A DNA stretch of 64,000 nt from Mucilaginibacter sp. dw_454. GTDB taxonomy: Bacteria; Bacteroidota; Bacteroidia; Sphingobacteriales; Sphingobacteriaceae. The notes under the pieces were generated by a model. That model had not been told where the DNA came from and made no database searches. It saw only the letters and a list, made by a program, of their open reading frames with translations. Below, piece after piece: positions 8,956 through 17,199 of this stretch (the first letter of the stretch is position 1; every line of letters begins with the position of its first letter). Location: positions 1,054,001-1,118,000 of the forward strand of contig NZ_JAAVVB010000001.1 in the NCBI RefSeq assembly GCF_018449775.1. Direction: 5' to 3'. A program made the position numbers and the translations under genes.

Positions 8956-9477
8956 CTATTTTTTCTGATTCTGCTCCTCGTCGTTCAATACCTGCAATAT
9001 TTCTTTGATTACACCCTGATTGGCATCTATCAATCTGATGTCTCCTACAAAATTGGCGTCATACACTACCTTTTTACTTTTGCGCTTATATTTAAACTCT
9101 ATAATATAGCGCACAGGTTTAGGATTAGTTTTCACGCTGTCGCCCGTTTCGTCGGAAGGAAAATCCCAGAAACCAAGGTCGGCTGCTTTGCGGTGCAGAT
9201 AAAGCAGGTCTTTCTGGTTTAAATGCAAATGCATTTTTACTAACGAGTCGCGATTGTTTAAATATTGATAATCGCCAGTCTTTGAATCATATTTATTTAG
9301 CAAACTGTCCCGGTCGCCATATTGAATGCTTATCGACTCGAATTCTGTGAATCTGTATGGTGCATTTTTTAGCATATGATGGTAATAATACAGGCAATAA
9401 AACAAGCATGGTAAAATAACGCTTAGCGCCAGGAATATTCTTTTTGAATCAGAAAGTTTAAAGCCTATATAAGCCAT
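8956..9477 (-). CDS. Hypothetical membrane-anchored protein
   Basis: I do not recognise the family. The 173-residue protein has one N-terminal membrane segment (residues about 12-32, IFLALSVILPCLFYCLYYY) and then a soluble domain of mixed strands and helices. The segment VRYIIEFKYKRKSKKVVYD suggests a small beta-sheet domain. It is placed in the operon with the TPR protein. The start at 9477 is the only ATG that keeps the membrane anchor. Confidence 0.6.
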   Translation of the reverse strand: MAYIGFKLSDSKRIFLALSVILPCLFYCLYYYHHMLKNAPYRFTEFESISIQYGDRDSLLNKYDSKTGDYQYLNNRDSLVKMHLHLNQKDLLYLHRKAADLGFWDFPSDETGDSVKTNPKPVRYIIEFKYKRKSKKVVYDANFVGDIRLIDANQGVIKEILQVLNDEEQNQKK

Positions 9478-9479
9478 GG

Positions 9480-9600
9480 GGACGGATGAATGATTTTTGA
9501 GTTAATCTTTTTATGATGGTAATTCCGGCAAAATTAAAAAACTAATTCATCATTCACTCACTCAATCGCTCATTCACTAAATCACTCATTAAAAATGGCT
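9480..9600. repeat. Short-word repeat running into the symporter 3' end
   Basis: On the reverse strand this segment is made of near-tandem 7-9 base words (GAGTGATTTAGTGAATGAGC, then GATTGAGTGAGTGAATGATG). A shorter related block at 9485-9503 (GGATGAATGATTTTTGAGT on the plus strand) makes it an imperfect inverted repeat. The longer block overlaps the last codons of the symporter gene and encodes its terminal residues MSDLVNERLSE and the stop. Confidence 0.55.
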
Positions 9601-10972
9601 CGGTCGTCAATTCTCCCTCCCATTTACTTACTACCGCCGTGGCCATAGCATTACCCAACACATTAGTTGCAGATCTGCCCATATCAAGCAGCGGATCAAT
9701 ACCTATTAACAAGGCTAAACCCGCCTCCGGAATATTGAACATGGCGATGGTGCCCGCAACCACGGCCAGCGATGCGCGCGGCACCCCTGCAACGCCCTTA
9801 CTGGTCAACATCAAAGTAAACAACATGGTAAGCTGTTGCACGGTTGAAAGGTGAACGCTGTATGACTGCGCCAGGAACAAAGAGGCAAAAGTCATATACA
9901 TCATTGAGCCGTCCAGGTTAAACGAGTAGCCTAGCGGCAATACAAAACTTACTATTTTATTGCTGCAGCCAAAGCGTTCCATTTCAATCAATATTCGCGG
10001 ATAAGCCGCCTCGCTGGTTGAGGTGCTAAATGCAACCAATACGGCATCTTTAATATTAGCGAGCAGGTTAAATACCCTCGATTTTAACACAACGAAACCC
10101 GCTATAATGATAATACACCAAAGCAAAGTCAGCGAGAAATAGAACTCGCCAATAAACACCGCATAAGTTGACAACACACCAAGCCCCTGTTTGGAAACAA
10201 TAGCTGTAATAGCGCCAAATACAGCTAACGGCGCCAGCATCATCACATAACTTGTAATTTTAAGAATAACCTGCGCTATGGCGTCAAAGGCTTTAATGAC
10301 GATCTCTCGTTTTTCGCCGATTGATGCTGTCGCAACACCAAAAAACAAAGCGAACACCACAATTTGTAGTATCTCATTATTTGACATCGACTCGAAAAAG
10401 CTTCTCGGAAATACGTGCCCAACAAAATCTCTTAATGACAAAGCGGTCTTTTGGATGTCGGTACCTAAATGACTGTCAGGCAACATCAAATGCATTTCCC
10501 TACCAGGTTCAAAAAAGTTAACCAGCAACATCCCCAGTAATAACGATACTATGGTGGCGCTAAAAAACCAAAGTAACGTTTTCATGCCAATGCGGCCTAC
10601 TGCCTTAATATCGTCTACCTTTGCCACCCCAACAACCAGTGTGGTAAACACTAATGGCGCGACAATCATTTTGATCAACCGTAGAAAAATATCACTCAAA
10701 ATGGTAAAATATTCCACTTTGTCTTCCCGTATAGTATCATTGGTTTTACGGATTTTAGCGTGTGCAACACGTTGTATTTTAAGATCTTTGTAGAGTATAG
10801 ACGAGGTATCTTTTACAGCTATTAGTTTATTGTCAATAGCTTTGATACTGGTTTCGGCGGCATTGATTTTGTTATTGTATGTTGCAACTACCGATACATT
10901 ATAAATGTAACCAACAATTACACCTAAAATAAGTGCGATAAAAATATAAAGCGTAAGCTTGCTTTTTTTCAT
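9554..10972 (-). CDS. Dicarboxylate/amino acid:cation symporter (SLC1/DAACS)
   Basis: This is an inner-membrane secondary transporter of the glutamate/aspartate/C4-dicarboxylate family, driven by Na+ or H+. The 472-residue protein has the family hallmarks: the serine-rich STSTSEAAYP re-entrant loop, PLGYSFNLDGSMMYMTFASLF with the NLDG substrate/cation site, the second hairpin around SKGVAGVPRA, and LLDMGRSATNVLGNAMATAVV with the conserved NVxGN-like motif. An insert of about 60 residues with a charged helix lies between the first and second membrane segments (residues about 30-85). The substrate cannot be told. The last 11 residues come from an intergenic-type repeat. Confidence 0.93.
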   Translation of the reverse strand: MKKSKLTLYIFIALILGVIVGYIYNVSVVATYNNKINAAETSIKAIDNKLIAVKDTSSILYKDLKIQRVAHAKIRKTNDTIREDKVEYFTILSDIFLRLIKMIVAPLVFTTLVVGVAKVDDIKAVGRIGMKTLLWFFSATIVSLLLGMLLVNFFEPGREMHLMLPDSHLGTDIQKTALSLRDFVGHVFPRSFFESMSNNEILQIVVFALFFGVATASIGEKREIVIKAFDAIAQVILKITSYVMMLAPLAVFGAITAIVSKQGLGVLSTYAVFIGEFYFSLTLLWCIIIIAGFVVLKSRVFNLLANIKDAVLVAFSTSTSEAAYPRILIEMERFGCSNKIVSFVLPLGYSFNLDGSMMYMTFASLFLAQSYSVHLSTVQQLTMLFTLMLTSKGVAGVPRASLAVVAGTIAMFNIPEAGLALLIGIDPLLDMGRSATNVLGNAMATAVVSKWEGELTTEPFLMSDLVNERLSE

Positions 10973-11034
10973 TTACTAATATACAGTGCGAAGCTACGAC
11001 TATTTACTATTTTGCTAAACTATAAATTACAAAC

Positions 11035-11562
11035 ATGAGTACAGCCAACTATGGCCTACAGGATATCAAGAAAGAGCTGCAGCATTTATCGGGCTTGCAA
11101 ATAGCCGAGCTATGTCTCAGGCTGGCGCGCCATAAAAAAGAGAACAAAGAATTACTAGCTTATTTACTGTTTGAATCCAACAATCAGACGGAGTTTGTAG
11201 AGAAGGTAAAAGCCGAAGCTGGGTTTATGTTTAGTCAACTACCCGTGCGTAGTTATGAAGCAGCTAAATATCTGCGTAAAATATTAAGGTTAATTGGCAA
11301 GTACACTAAGTTTTCAGCTTCAAAAGACGCTGAAATTGAATTGCTGCTTAATTTTTGCGCCAATTATATTCAATATGCCGATCGGAAAACTTCATACAAA
11401 CCCTTGCGGTTAATACTGATACGCCAGGTGGAAAAGATCCGTACATCAATAGGTAAACTACATGAAGATTTACAGTTAGATTTCACTAATGAGTATAACG
11501 CCATGTTGGATGACGCAGAAAAAAAGTTAAGTTGGTTTAATAAGAGCAGCTACTTGTTGTAA
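11035..11562 (+). CDS. Hypothetical alpha-helical protein
   Basis: I do not recognise the family. The 175 residues are predicted to be almost all helix, basic overall, without signal peptide or membrane segment, so a cytoplasmic protein. It begins MSTANYGLQDIKKELQHLSG. It diverges from the symporter gene and ends 45 bases before the ECF sigma factor gene; a promoter-like box lies in that gap, so it is probably not part of the sigma unit. Confidence 0.6.
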   Translation: MSTANYGLQDIKKELQHLSGLQIAELCLRLARHKKENKELLAYLLFESNNQTEFVEKVKAEAGFMFSQLPVRSYEAAKYLRKILRLIGKYTKFSASKDAEIELLLNFCANYIQYADRKTSYKPLRLILIRQVEKIRTSIGKLHEDLQLDFTNEYNAMLDDAEKKLSWFNKSSYLL

Positions 11563-11571
11563 CAAAGCCGT

Positions 11572-11579
11572 TATCTTTG
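11572..11579 (+). promoter_or_regulatory. -7 box TATCTTTG before ECF sigma gene
   Basis: TATCTTTG matches the TAnnTTTG Bacteroidota -7 box and ends 28 bases before the GTG start of the sigma factor gene. No TTG is found at 19-21 bases upstream (the closest is at spacing 15), so support is partial. Confidence 0.4.
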
Positions 11580-11607
11580 CGTCTTAATACAAAACTTACC
11601 TATTACT

Positions 11608-12105
11608 GTGGCGCATAAGGAAATTGTCTTTAAACAAATTTTTGAGGCTAACTCAAAAAAGATATTCCATTTGTGCTATGGCTATACGGGGGACGATGAT
11701 GCTGCGAACGACCTATTACAAGAAACTTTTTTAAAAGTTTGGCAAAACCTGGACAAATTCAGAAACCAGGCCATGATATCAACCTGGATTTATCGCATTG
11801 CGGTAAATACCTGTTTAACGTATCTTAGATCAGAGAAGCGCCAGGCTAAAGACGAGCTTACGCCGCATATAGCAGAAACTAAAATGGAAGAGGTTTCTGA
11901 AAAAAATGAACAGGTAGCTTTATTATACAAATGTATTTCTAAGTTAGAGGAGTCTGAAAGAATTATTATAACGATGGTGCTTGATGAAATGCCCTATCCG
12001 GAGATAGCAGATATATCGGGTATATCAGAAGGTAATTTGCGGGTGAAGATTTTCCGCATTAAACAAAAATTGACGGAGCTATATAATCAGTATGAAAGAC
12101 TTTGA
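11608..12105 (+). CDS. ECF-type RNA polymerase sigma factor
   Basis: This 165-residue sigma-70 family protein has region 2 (GYTGDDDAANDLLQETFLKVW, the core-binding and -10-reading helix, with TWIYRIAVNTCLTYLRSEKR) and region 4 (LEESERIIITMVLDEMPYPEIADISG, with ISEGNLRVKIFRIKQKL as the recognition helix). The start is GTG at 11608, since no ATG lies ahead of region 2. The stop overlaps the next gene by 14 bases, so translation is coupled to a membrane protein that could be its regulator. The target promoters are unknown. Confidence 0.93.
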   Translation: MAHKEIVFKQIFEANSKKIFHLCYGYTGDDDAANDLLQETFLKVWQNLDKFRNQAMISTWIYRIAVNTCLTYLRSEKRQAKDELTPHIAETKMEEVSEKNEQVALLYKCISKLEESERIIITMVLDEMPYPEIADISGISEGNLRVKIFRIKQKLTELYNQYERL

Positions 12106-12682
12106 TCATTTAATGTCGGTTTGGCAGGAACAGCCAAAGAAGGATCAGCTTTCTGTAGATGATATGCTGAAACAGGTAAAGAAGGGAATTAGCGGGCTAA
12201 GCAGAAAACTGTTTTGGAACATCACCATTATGTTGATAACTGTTGCAGGACTATCGGCTATAATGTTGTTTTTTGTATTTAACTCATGGGCTACTTACCT
12301 TGGTATAGCTATTGTACTTATCACTGTCATATTATTCCTGTTAGTAATGCTTAGAGATTACCGCATCATCAGTAAACAGGATGTCACCATTAACCCAGCG
12401 GCTTATCTACAGGATTTAAAAGAATACCAAAGAAATCGCGCAAAGCTATACGGCCGTCTATATTATATCTATGTATTGTTAATGAGTACCGGCTTATTCT
12501 TGTACTTTATAGAAGTGTTGCAGAGCCACTCTGCAATGTTTAAAGCCCTGGCATATAGCGTGTATGTAGGAATCATTTGTTTCTCGACTTTCTATATCAG
12601 AGTACAGTTTGTAAAAAACGAACAGGAAAAACTCAACCTGATCATAGAGCGGCTCACCCGCCTGCAAAATCAGTTCGATTAA
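12092..12682 (+). CDS. Membrane protein coupled to ECF sigma (possible anti-sigma)
   Basis: This 196-residue protein has a cytoplasmic N-terminus of about 40 residues (MKDFDHLMSVWQEQPKKDQ, then a charged helix) and four hydrophobic segments. The segments lie at about residues 42-64, 66-88, 118-140 and 150-168. The gene overlaps the sigma factor gene by 14 bases. The position and the short soluble head fit an anti-sigma factor or membrane sensor, but no zinc-type HxxxCxxC anti-sigma motif is present, so the role is inferred from context only. Confidence 0.6.
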   Translation: MKDFDHLMSVWQEQPKKDQLSVDDMLKQVKKGISGLSRKLFWNITIMLITVAGLSAIMLFFVFNSWATYLGIAIVLITVILFLLVMLRDYRIISKQDVTINPAAYLQDLKEYQRNRAKLYGRLYYIYVLLMSTGLFLYFIEVLQSHSAMFKALAYSVYVGIICFSTFYIRVQFVKNEQEKLNLIIERLTRLQNQFD

Positions 12683-12858
12683 TTTGCAAATCCTTTTGTT
12701 GTTGTGCAATTAGCTAGCCGGCAACCTCACTTATCCATACCGGCAAGCTCATTGCCATTGTGATAGGGTTTATTTTGAATGTGATCTAAAATACCGCTTA
12801 TTTCATTGATTGATAAAACTTTAACACACATTAACAAAAGCGTTAATATATGTTAAAC

Positions 12859-13566
12859 TCAAATGCCGGTAGCTGCCCAAAACAGTAGGTAAGTTTTTGA
12901 TTGATTTTTTATTCTTACCTCCTTAAGAACACGTGTTGGGTTTGGATGCACATTCAGTGCGTGGATATTATGATGATTAGGTTCTGTCTGCGACGCTGTA
13001 TTGCTCCACTTGGCCAAGTCGTGAACAACATAGCTAAAGTCCGGATCGTTGTCCGGCACATCAGTCGCCCAATCGGGTACGATAATATTTTTTACATCTG
13101 CGCCGTCATTATAAATAAGCTCATACTGTAGTTTTGATTTCCCATAGGCGCTGGTTAGGCAGATATACAAATCCTTATATTTACCTTTTAGCATAGTAAT
13201 TGTAAGAGCATTAGTATCTAATAACCTGGCTTGATAACCTTTGGCATCGTCATTATCATAGTGAAGAAGGATTTCCGGATGGTGACTATTAGCGGGAATA
13301 AGTGGATTATCGGGCAAAGCCTTTGGAGCTGCCTCGCCATTAAACTTAGCCGCAGATGTAGTTAAAAAACCGTTATCCCGGTCTACTCCTTTTGTCCAGT
13401 GCACCAGCTTGCCATTGGTGAACGTAGTAACCGGACGGGCATTTAATAAATCTTCCACGTCAACCTGCACTACGTAGTTGTTTTTTGAGTTATAGCCAGA
13501 ACTAACCAGTAAACCACAAACTATACTCATCGCCAAAAAACATTTAAAAACTAATTTAGATTGCAT
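12859..13566 (-). CDS. Hypothetical secreted protein
   Basis: I do not recognise the family. The 235 residues begin with a Sec signal peptide (residues about 1-24). The rest looks like a beta-sandwich: HHPEILLHYDNDDAKGYQARL, TITMLKGKYKDLYICLTSAYG, KLQYELIYNDGADVKNIIVPDW, and a C-terminal strand KTYLLFWAATGI. The pattern recalls a sugar- or surface-binding discoidin/F5-8-like fold, but that is only a resemblance. It is transcribed divergently from the membrane protein at 13599 and has no operon partner. Confidence 0.55.
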   Translation of the reverse strand: MQSKLVFKCFLAMSIVCGLLVSSGYNSKNNYVVQVDVEDLLNARPVTTFTNGKLVHWTKGVDRDNGFLTTSAAKFNGEAAPKALPDNPLIPANSHHPEILLHYDNDDAKGYQARLLDTNALTITMLKGKYKDLYICLTSAYGKSKLQYELIYNDGADVKNIIVPDWATDVPDNDPDFSYVVHDLAKWSNTASQTEPNHHNIHALNVHPNPTRVLKEVRIKNQSKTYLLFWAATGI

Positions 13567-13598
13567 AATATAAAGGTAACTATTTATTTTGTGGACGC

Positions 13599-14327
13599 AT
13601 GAAAAACCGGTCTTATCTCAGCCTGTCTAAATTTACTTTGGTTGTTAGTATAAGTCTGTACGCGGTGTCGTTAACGCAGCAAGGGTATTGTGTTTCTGGT
13701 TTCTGCGGCGATCATTGGTCGGGCTTATCATTGGTGGCTATGGGCGCTATTGGTGGTATCATGAGTATAGCCGGCTTAACCTGGTATGCAAATCCTGCAC
13801 TGTGGGCAGCCTGGTCGCAAATTAGTCGGCATCCTAAAAGATCATTTATTTTCAGTTTAATAGGGACATTATTAGCTGCTTCATTTTTATTAGCCACCGA
13901 AATATCGGATATCAAACCCAACGTACAATCAAACATTACCGGCTATCAGCCTGGTTACTGGTTGTGGCTAGCCAGTATGGCGGTAATGCTTACGGGTAGT
14001 ATGATCTGTTATATCTTTAATAAAAACAATCCACCCGCAGATCAGCTTAGCGCTTATTTACGAGTCGATTTTAATAAACGTTACGCTAAAGGTGTTACTT
14101 TGCAAACAAAAGGCTCACTTTATCAGAATAACGATAGATCTATCAAATTACATGAAGGAATGGAAGCTATTTTATGGGATATTGACTATGACGATAAAAA
14201 GCGCGACGACCTGGCCGTTAAAGCCGTTATCCGTTTTAGTTCGACCCAAAATAGCTGGGTAGCCGAGTTTAATTTAGATGATCTGCTGCACGAATCGCAG
14301 CGCGAAAAGCCTTTGTTATATAATTGA
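13599..14327 (+). CDS. Hypothetical four-segment membrane protein
   Basis: This 242-residue protein has four hydrophobic segments in its first 160 residues (about 9-28, 40-60, 82-100 and 124-147) and then a soluble C-terminal domain of about 85 residues rich in Asp and Lys (KLHEGMEAILWDIDYDDKKRDD). Two cysteines lie in the first external loop (QQGYCVSGFCG). No family is recognised. It lies upstream of the glycosyltransferase unit, but a -7 box in the gap suggests a separate start for that unit. Confidence 0.55.
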   Translation: MKNRSYLSLSKFTLVVSISLYAVSLTQQGYCVSGFCGDHWSGLSLVAMGAIGGIMSIAGLTWYANPALWAAWSQISRHPKRSFIFSLIGTLLAASFLLATEISDIKPNVQSNITGYQPGYWLWLASMAVMLTGSMICYIFNKNNPPADQLSAYLRVDFNKRYAKGVTLQTKGSLYQNNDRSIKLHEGMEAILWDIDYDDKKRDDLAVKAVIRFSSTQNSWVAEFNLDDLLHESQREKPLLYN

Positions 14328-14359
14328 ATGGGCGGATATAAATCATTCCTCATTTTTTC

Positions 14360-14367
14360 TATTTTTG
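14360..14367 (+). promoter_or_regulatory. -7 box TATTTTTG before GT2 unit
   Basis: TATTTTTG is a full match to TAnnTTTG and ends 43 bases before the first glycosyltransferase start. No TTG lies at the usual 19-21 base distance upstream, so the call rests on the -7 box alone. Confidence 0.4.
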
Positions 14368-14410
14368 CATGGGTTTAAAACGGCTTGGCCCCAACCCTAT
14401 CACCTATTAA

Positions 14411-15364
14411 ATGGATATATCAGTAGTAATACCTTTATATAACGAAGTTGAATCGTTGCCTGAGCTTACCTCTTGGATAAGCCGCGTGATGGACGAAAAG
14501 AGTTTTATGTACGAGATCATTTTAATTGATGATGGCAGTACAGACGGCTCGTGGGAAATGATCAATAAACTGCGCTTAAATAACCCTTTTATAAAAGGCA
14601 TTAAGTTTCGCCGTAATTATGGTAAATCTGCCGCTTTAAACGTTGGTTTTGACGCTGCCGAAGGCGATGTGATCATTACCATGGATGCTGATTTACAGGA
14701 CAGCCCGGACGAAATCCCTGAACTTTACCGCCGTATTGTTGAAGAAAAATACGATCTGATATCGGGTTGGAAAGCTAAACGCTATGATCCGTTAAGCAAA
14801 ACTATACCTACTAAAATATTTAACTGGGCCACGCGCAAAATGTCGGGTATTAATAACCTGCATGATTTTAACTGCGGCCTTAAATCATATCGTAAAAACG
14901 TCGTAAAAAACATAGAAGTTTATGGCGAGATGCATCGTTATATTCCGGTAATAGCAAAATGGGCTGGCTTCACTAAAATTGGCGAGCAGGTTGTTGAGCA
15001 TCGTGCCCGTAAATACGGGACTACCAAATTTGGTATGAGCCGTTTTATAAATGGGTTACTTGATTTACTGTCAATATTCTTTGTAGGTAAATTTGGCAAA
15101 CGCCCTATGCATTTTTTTGGATCGCTGGGTGCGTTGTGCTTCCTGGCAGGCTCTATTTGTGCTTTTTGGTTAGTTGGCGATAAGTTATATGATCTTGCAA
15201 ATCACATTAAAATATCGCGCGAAATAACTGCCAAACCTTTGTTCTATTTTGCACTGGTAGCTATCATTATCGGGTCGCAAATGTTTCTGACCGGTTTTGT
15301 TGCCGAATTGGTAGCTCGCGCAGCCCCTGAGCGTAACAAATACCAGATAGAAGACAGCATTTAG
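14411..15364 (+). CDS. GT2 glycosyltransferase, dolichol-phosphate-mannose synthase type
   Basis: This GT-A fold enzyme probably transfers a sugar from a nucleotide donor to a polyprenyl phosphate at the inner membrane. Residues 1-230 hold the catalytic domain: ISVVIPLYNEVESLPELTSW, the nucleotide-binding IDDGSTDGSW, and the DADLQDSPDEIP metal-binding DxD. The acceptor-site HRARKYGTTKFG follows. Two C-terminal membrane segments (about 232-255 and 270-295) give the GtrB/DPM1-like layout. A second GT2 and a membrane protein follow on the same strand. The gene ends inside a repeat (15364-15484). Confidence 0.88.
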   Translation: MDISVVIPLYNEVESLPELTSWISRVMDEKSFMYEIILIDDGSTDGSWEMINKLRLNNPFIKGIKFRRNYGKSAALNVGFDAAEGDVIITMDADLQDSPDEIPELYRRIVEEKYDLISGWKAKRYDPLSKTIPTKIFNWATRKMSGINNLHDFNCGLKSYRKNVVKNIEVYGEMHRYIPVIAKWAGFTKIGEQVVEHRARKYGTTKFGMSRFINGLLDLLSIFFVGKFGKRPMHFFGSLGALCFLAGSICAFWLVGDKLYDLANHIKISREITAKPLFYFALVAIIIGSQMFLTGFVAELVARAAPERNKYQIEDSI

Positions 15365-15484
15365 ATGTGCAAATATGCAGATGTGCAGATGTGCAGATGC
15401 ATACCGCTTAGTGAGCATTTTTAACATCGATAAATTAAATAAATAAGTAATCTGCACATTTGCATATCCGCACATCTGCACATC
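15364..15484. repeat. Inverted repeat of AGATGTGC-type 8-base words
   Basis: The left arm (15364-15398) and right arm (15450-15484) are 35 bases each; by hand alignment 30 of 35 positions pair. Each arm is itself about four near-tandem copies of an 8-base word (AGATGTGC and variants). The 51 bases between the arms are A/T-rich. The left arm starts at the last base of the upstream stop codon and the right arm ends 8 bases before the next start codon. Confidence 0.8.
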
Positions 15485-15492
15485 AAAACAAC

Positions 15493-16461
15493 ATGTTTTT
15501 TTCCATCATAATTCCTTTATATAATCGACCGCAAGAGATAAAAGAGCTGCTTGAAACTTTAACCATGCAGACCTATAAAAACTTCGAGGTACTAATCATT
15601 GAAGATGGATCAAAAGACGATGCTGAGGCCGTTGTAAAAAGCTTCGAAGGTTCATTAAACGTAAGATATTTTGTAAAAGAGAATGCAGGTCAAGGCTTTG
15701 CCCGTAACTATGCGTTTGAACGCGCTAAAGGCGACTACTTTATTATTTTTGATTCAGACTGCTTGATTCCTGAAGATTACCTGGAAATAGTAAACAATTC
15801 GCTCAACGAAAATTGGTTGGATGCCTACGGTGGCCCCGATGCGGCGCACGAATCGTTCACCCCTACTCAGAAAGCTATCAGCTATGCCATGACCTCGCCG
15901 TTTACCACAGGTGGTATCCGTGGCAACAAAAAGAGTTTGGGTCAATTTCATCCGCGCAGCTTTAACATGGGTATTTCGCGCCAGGTTTGGGAAAAAGCAG
16001 GAGGCTTTATTATCACTCGCTCAGGCGAGGATATTGAATACAGCATTCGCATCCATAACATGGGATACAAAATCGGACTGATTCCGCGAGCCAAGGTATA
16101 TCATAAGCGCCGTACTAATTTTTTACAGTTTTATAAACAACTACATTTCTTCGGTAGGGCGCGTATTAATGTTTATAAGTTCTTCCCTAACGAGCTTAAG
16201 GCAGTTCATTTCTTTCCCGCTATGTTTACGCTGTGTGTTATATTCACACTTATCGCAAACATTTTCGGGTGGTCAATTGCTGTTTTATGTGATATCATAG
16301 CCGCGCTTATTATTTTGTTAATATTTTTTCATTCGCTCATTAAAAATAAGTCGGTAAAAATTGCATTTTTGAGCGTAATAGCATCATTCATTCAGCTTAC
16401 AGCTTACGGGCTGGGTTTTATGCAGGATATCTGGCGCAGGCTTATATTAAAACAGTGGTAA
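15493..16461 (+). CDS. GT2 glycosyltransferase with C-terminal membrane segments
   Basis: This family 2 glycosyltransferase begins MFFSIIIPLYNRPQEIKELL. An upstream in-frame TTG at 15460 lies inside the repeat and is rejected as the start. The donor-site motif is IIEDGSKDDAE and the metal site is FDSDCLIP. A GEDIEYSIRIHNMGYKIG segment supplies the acceptor/base region, followed by YHKRRTNFLQFYKQ. Two or three hydrophobic segments follow from about residue 245. The acceptor is unknown; the neighbours suggest cell-envelope glycan work. Confidence 0.87.
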   Translation: MFFSIIIPLYNRPQEIKELLETLTMQTYKNFEVLIIEDGSKDDAEAVVKSFEGSLNVRYFVKENAGQGFARNYAFERAKGDYFIIFDSDCLIPEDYLEIVNNSLNENWLDAYGGPDAAHESFTPTQKAISYAMTSPFTTGGIRGNKKSLGQFHPRSFNMGISRQVWEKAGGFIITRSGEDIEYSIRIHNMGYKIGLIPRAKVYHKRRTNFLQFYKQLHFFGRARINVYKFFPNELKAVHFFPAMFTLCVIFTLIANIFGWSIAVLCDIIAALIILLIFFHSLIKNKSVKIAFLSVIASFIQLTAYGLGFMQDIWRRLILKQW

Positions 16462-16467
16462 AATAAT

Positions 16468-17196
16468 ATGTATCATCCTTTTTCGGTCGCAGAAACAACG
16501 AGAGCTGCATGGGTTATTTTCAAGAAAAACTTCGTAACTATAATTGTTTACTCATTTATATCATTCCTGCTGCTTTCTGTTTTAGGAGTTGTGACCGAAT
16601 ACATCATATCTGCCGACTCATTTGCTGGCGCTATGGCGGTATCTTTTATTATGATATTTGTACAGGCTTACACAACGCTAGGCCTATATAAATTGATATT
16701 CACGGTAATTGACAGTGAATATTACGAGTTTGAATTTAACCAGGTGCTGCCTGCATTTAAAAGTATTGTGAGTTATCTTATTGTAGTTTTCTTCATAGCT
16801 TTTATTGTTACCACCTTTCACTTTGCTATGGAATGGTTTAATGCTTATCCAAATCTGCAAACTTTATTAGAAGATATAGCAGCCGGATTTGCGCTCTATA
16901 TAGCCCTGCGTATTATGTTTTTTATCACGTTTGTGGTCGATGACCAGTCGGGTGCTTTTGAATCTCTTAAACAAAGTATTGACCTTACCCGAGGGTATTT
17001 TTTTAAAGTTCTGACTATGCTGATCATTATTTTGGTTTTAATAGCATTACCTGCCACCCTTTCGCGTTACTACCCTGTTATCTCAATTGCCATTATATTT
17101 ACTTACCCATTTGTAAATATTATATTAGCAGTAACCTATCGTAAGCTGGTTTACAGCCACCAGGATATAGACGACGACATTGCCGAGACCAATTAA
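16468..17196 (+). CDS. Hypothetical polytopic membrane protein
   Basis: This 242-residue protein has about six hydrophobic segments (starting near residues 22, 52, 92, 135, 182 and 200) with short charged loops, and a soluble acidic end (SHQDIDDDIAETN). No family can be named with confidence; the layout resembles small DUF-type membrane proteins found near glycosyltransferases. It starts 6 bases after the GT2 stop and ends 3 bases before the GH3-type gene, so it is part of one tight operon. Confidence 0.6.
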   Translation: MYHPFSVAETTRAAWVIFKKNFVTIIVYSFISFLLLSVLGVVTEYIISADSFAGAMAVSFIMIFVQAYTTLGLYKLIFTVIDSEYYEFEFNQVLPAFKSIVSYLIVVFFIAFIVTTFHFAMEWFNAYPNLQTLLEDIAAGFALYIALRIMFFITFVVDDQSGAFESLKQSIDLTRGYFFKVLTMLIIILVLIALPATLSRYYPVISIAIIFTYPFVNIILAVTYRKLVYSHQDIDDDIAETN

Positions 17197-17199
17197 GCT

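Noticed and set aside
12683-12858. Possible RNA gene or regulatory element in the 176-base gap
   Set aside because: Only weak GCCGG repeats and A/T-rich sequence are seen; no stable hairpin, promoter box or frame.
15364-15484. Short-word repeats as a CRISPR array
   Set aside because: Units are 8 bases, contiguous and imperfect, with no unique spacers and no cas genes.
15460-15492. N-terminal extension of the second GT2 enzyme
   Set aside because: These codons lie in the repeat arm; MFFSIIIPLYN at 15493 is the natural start.
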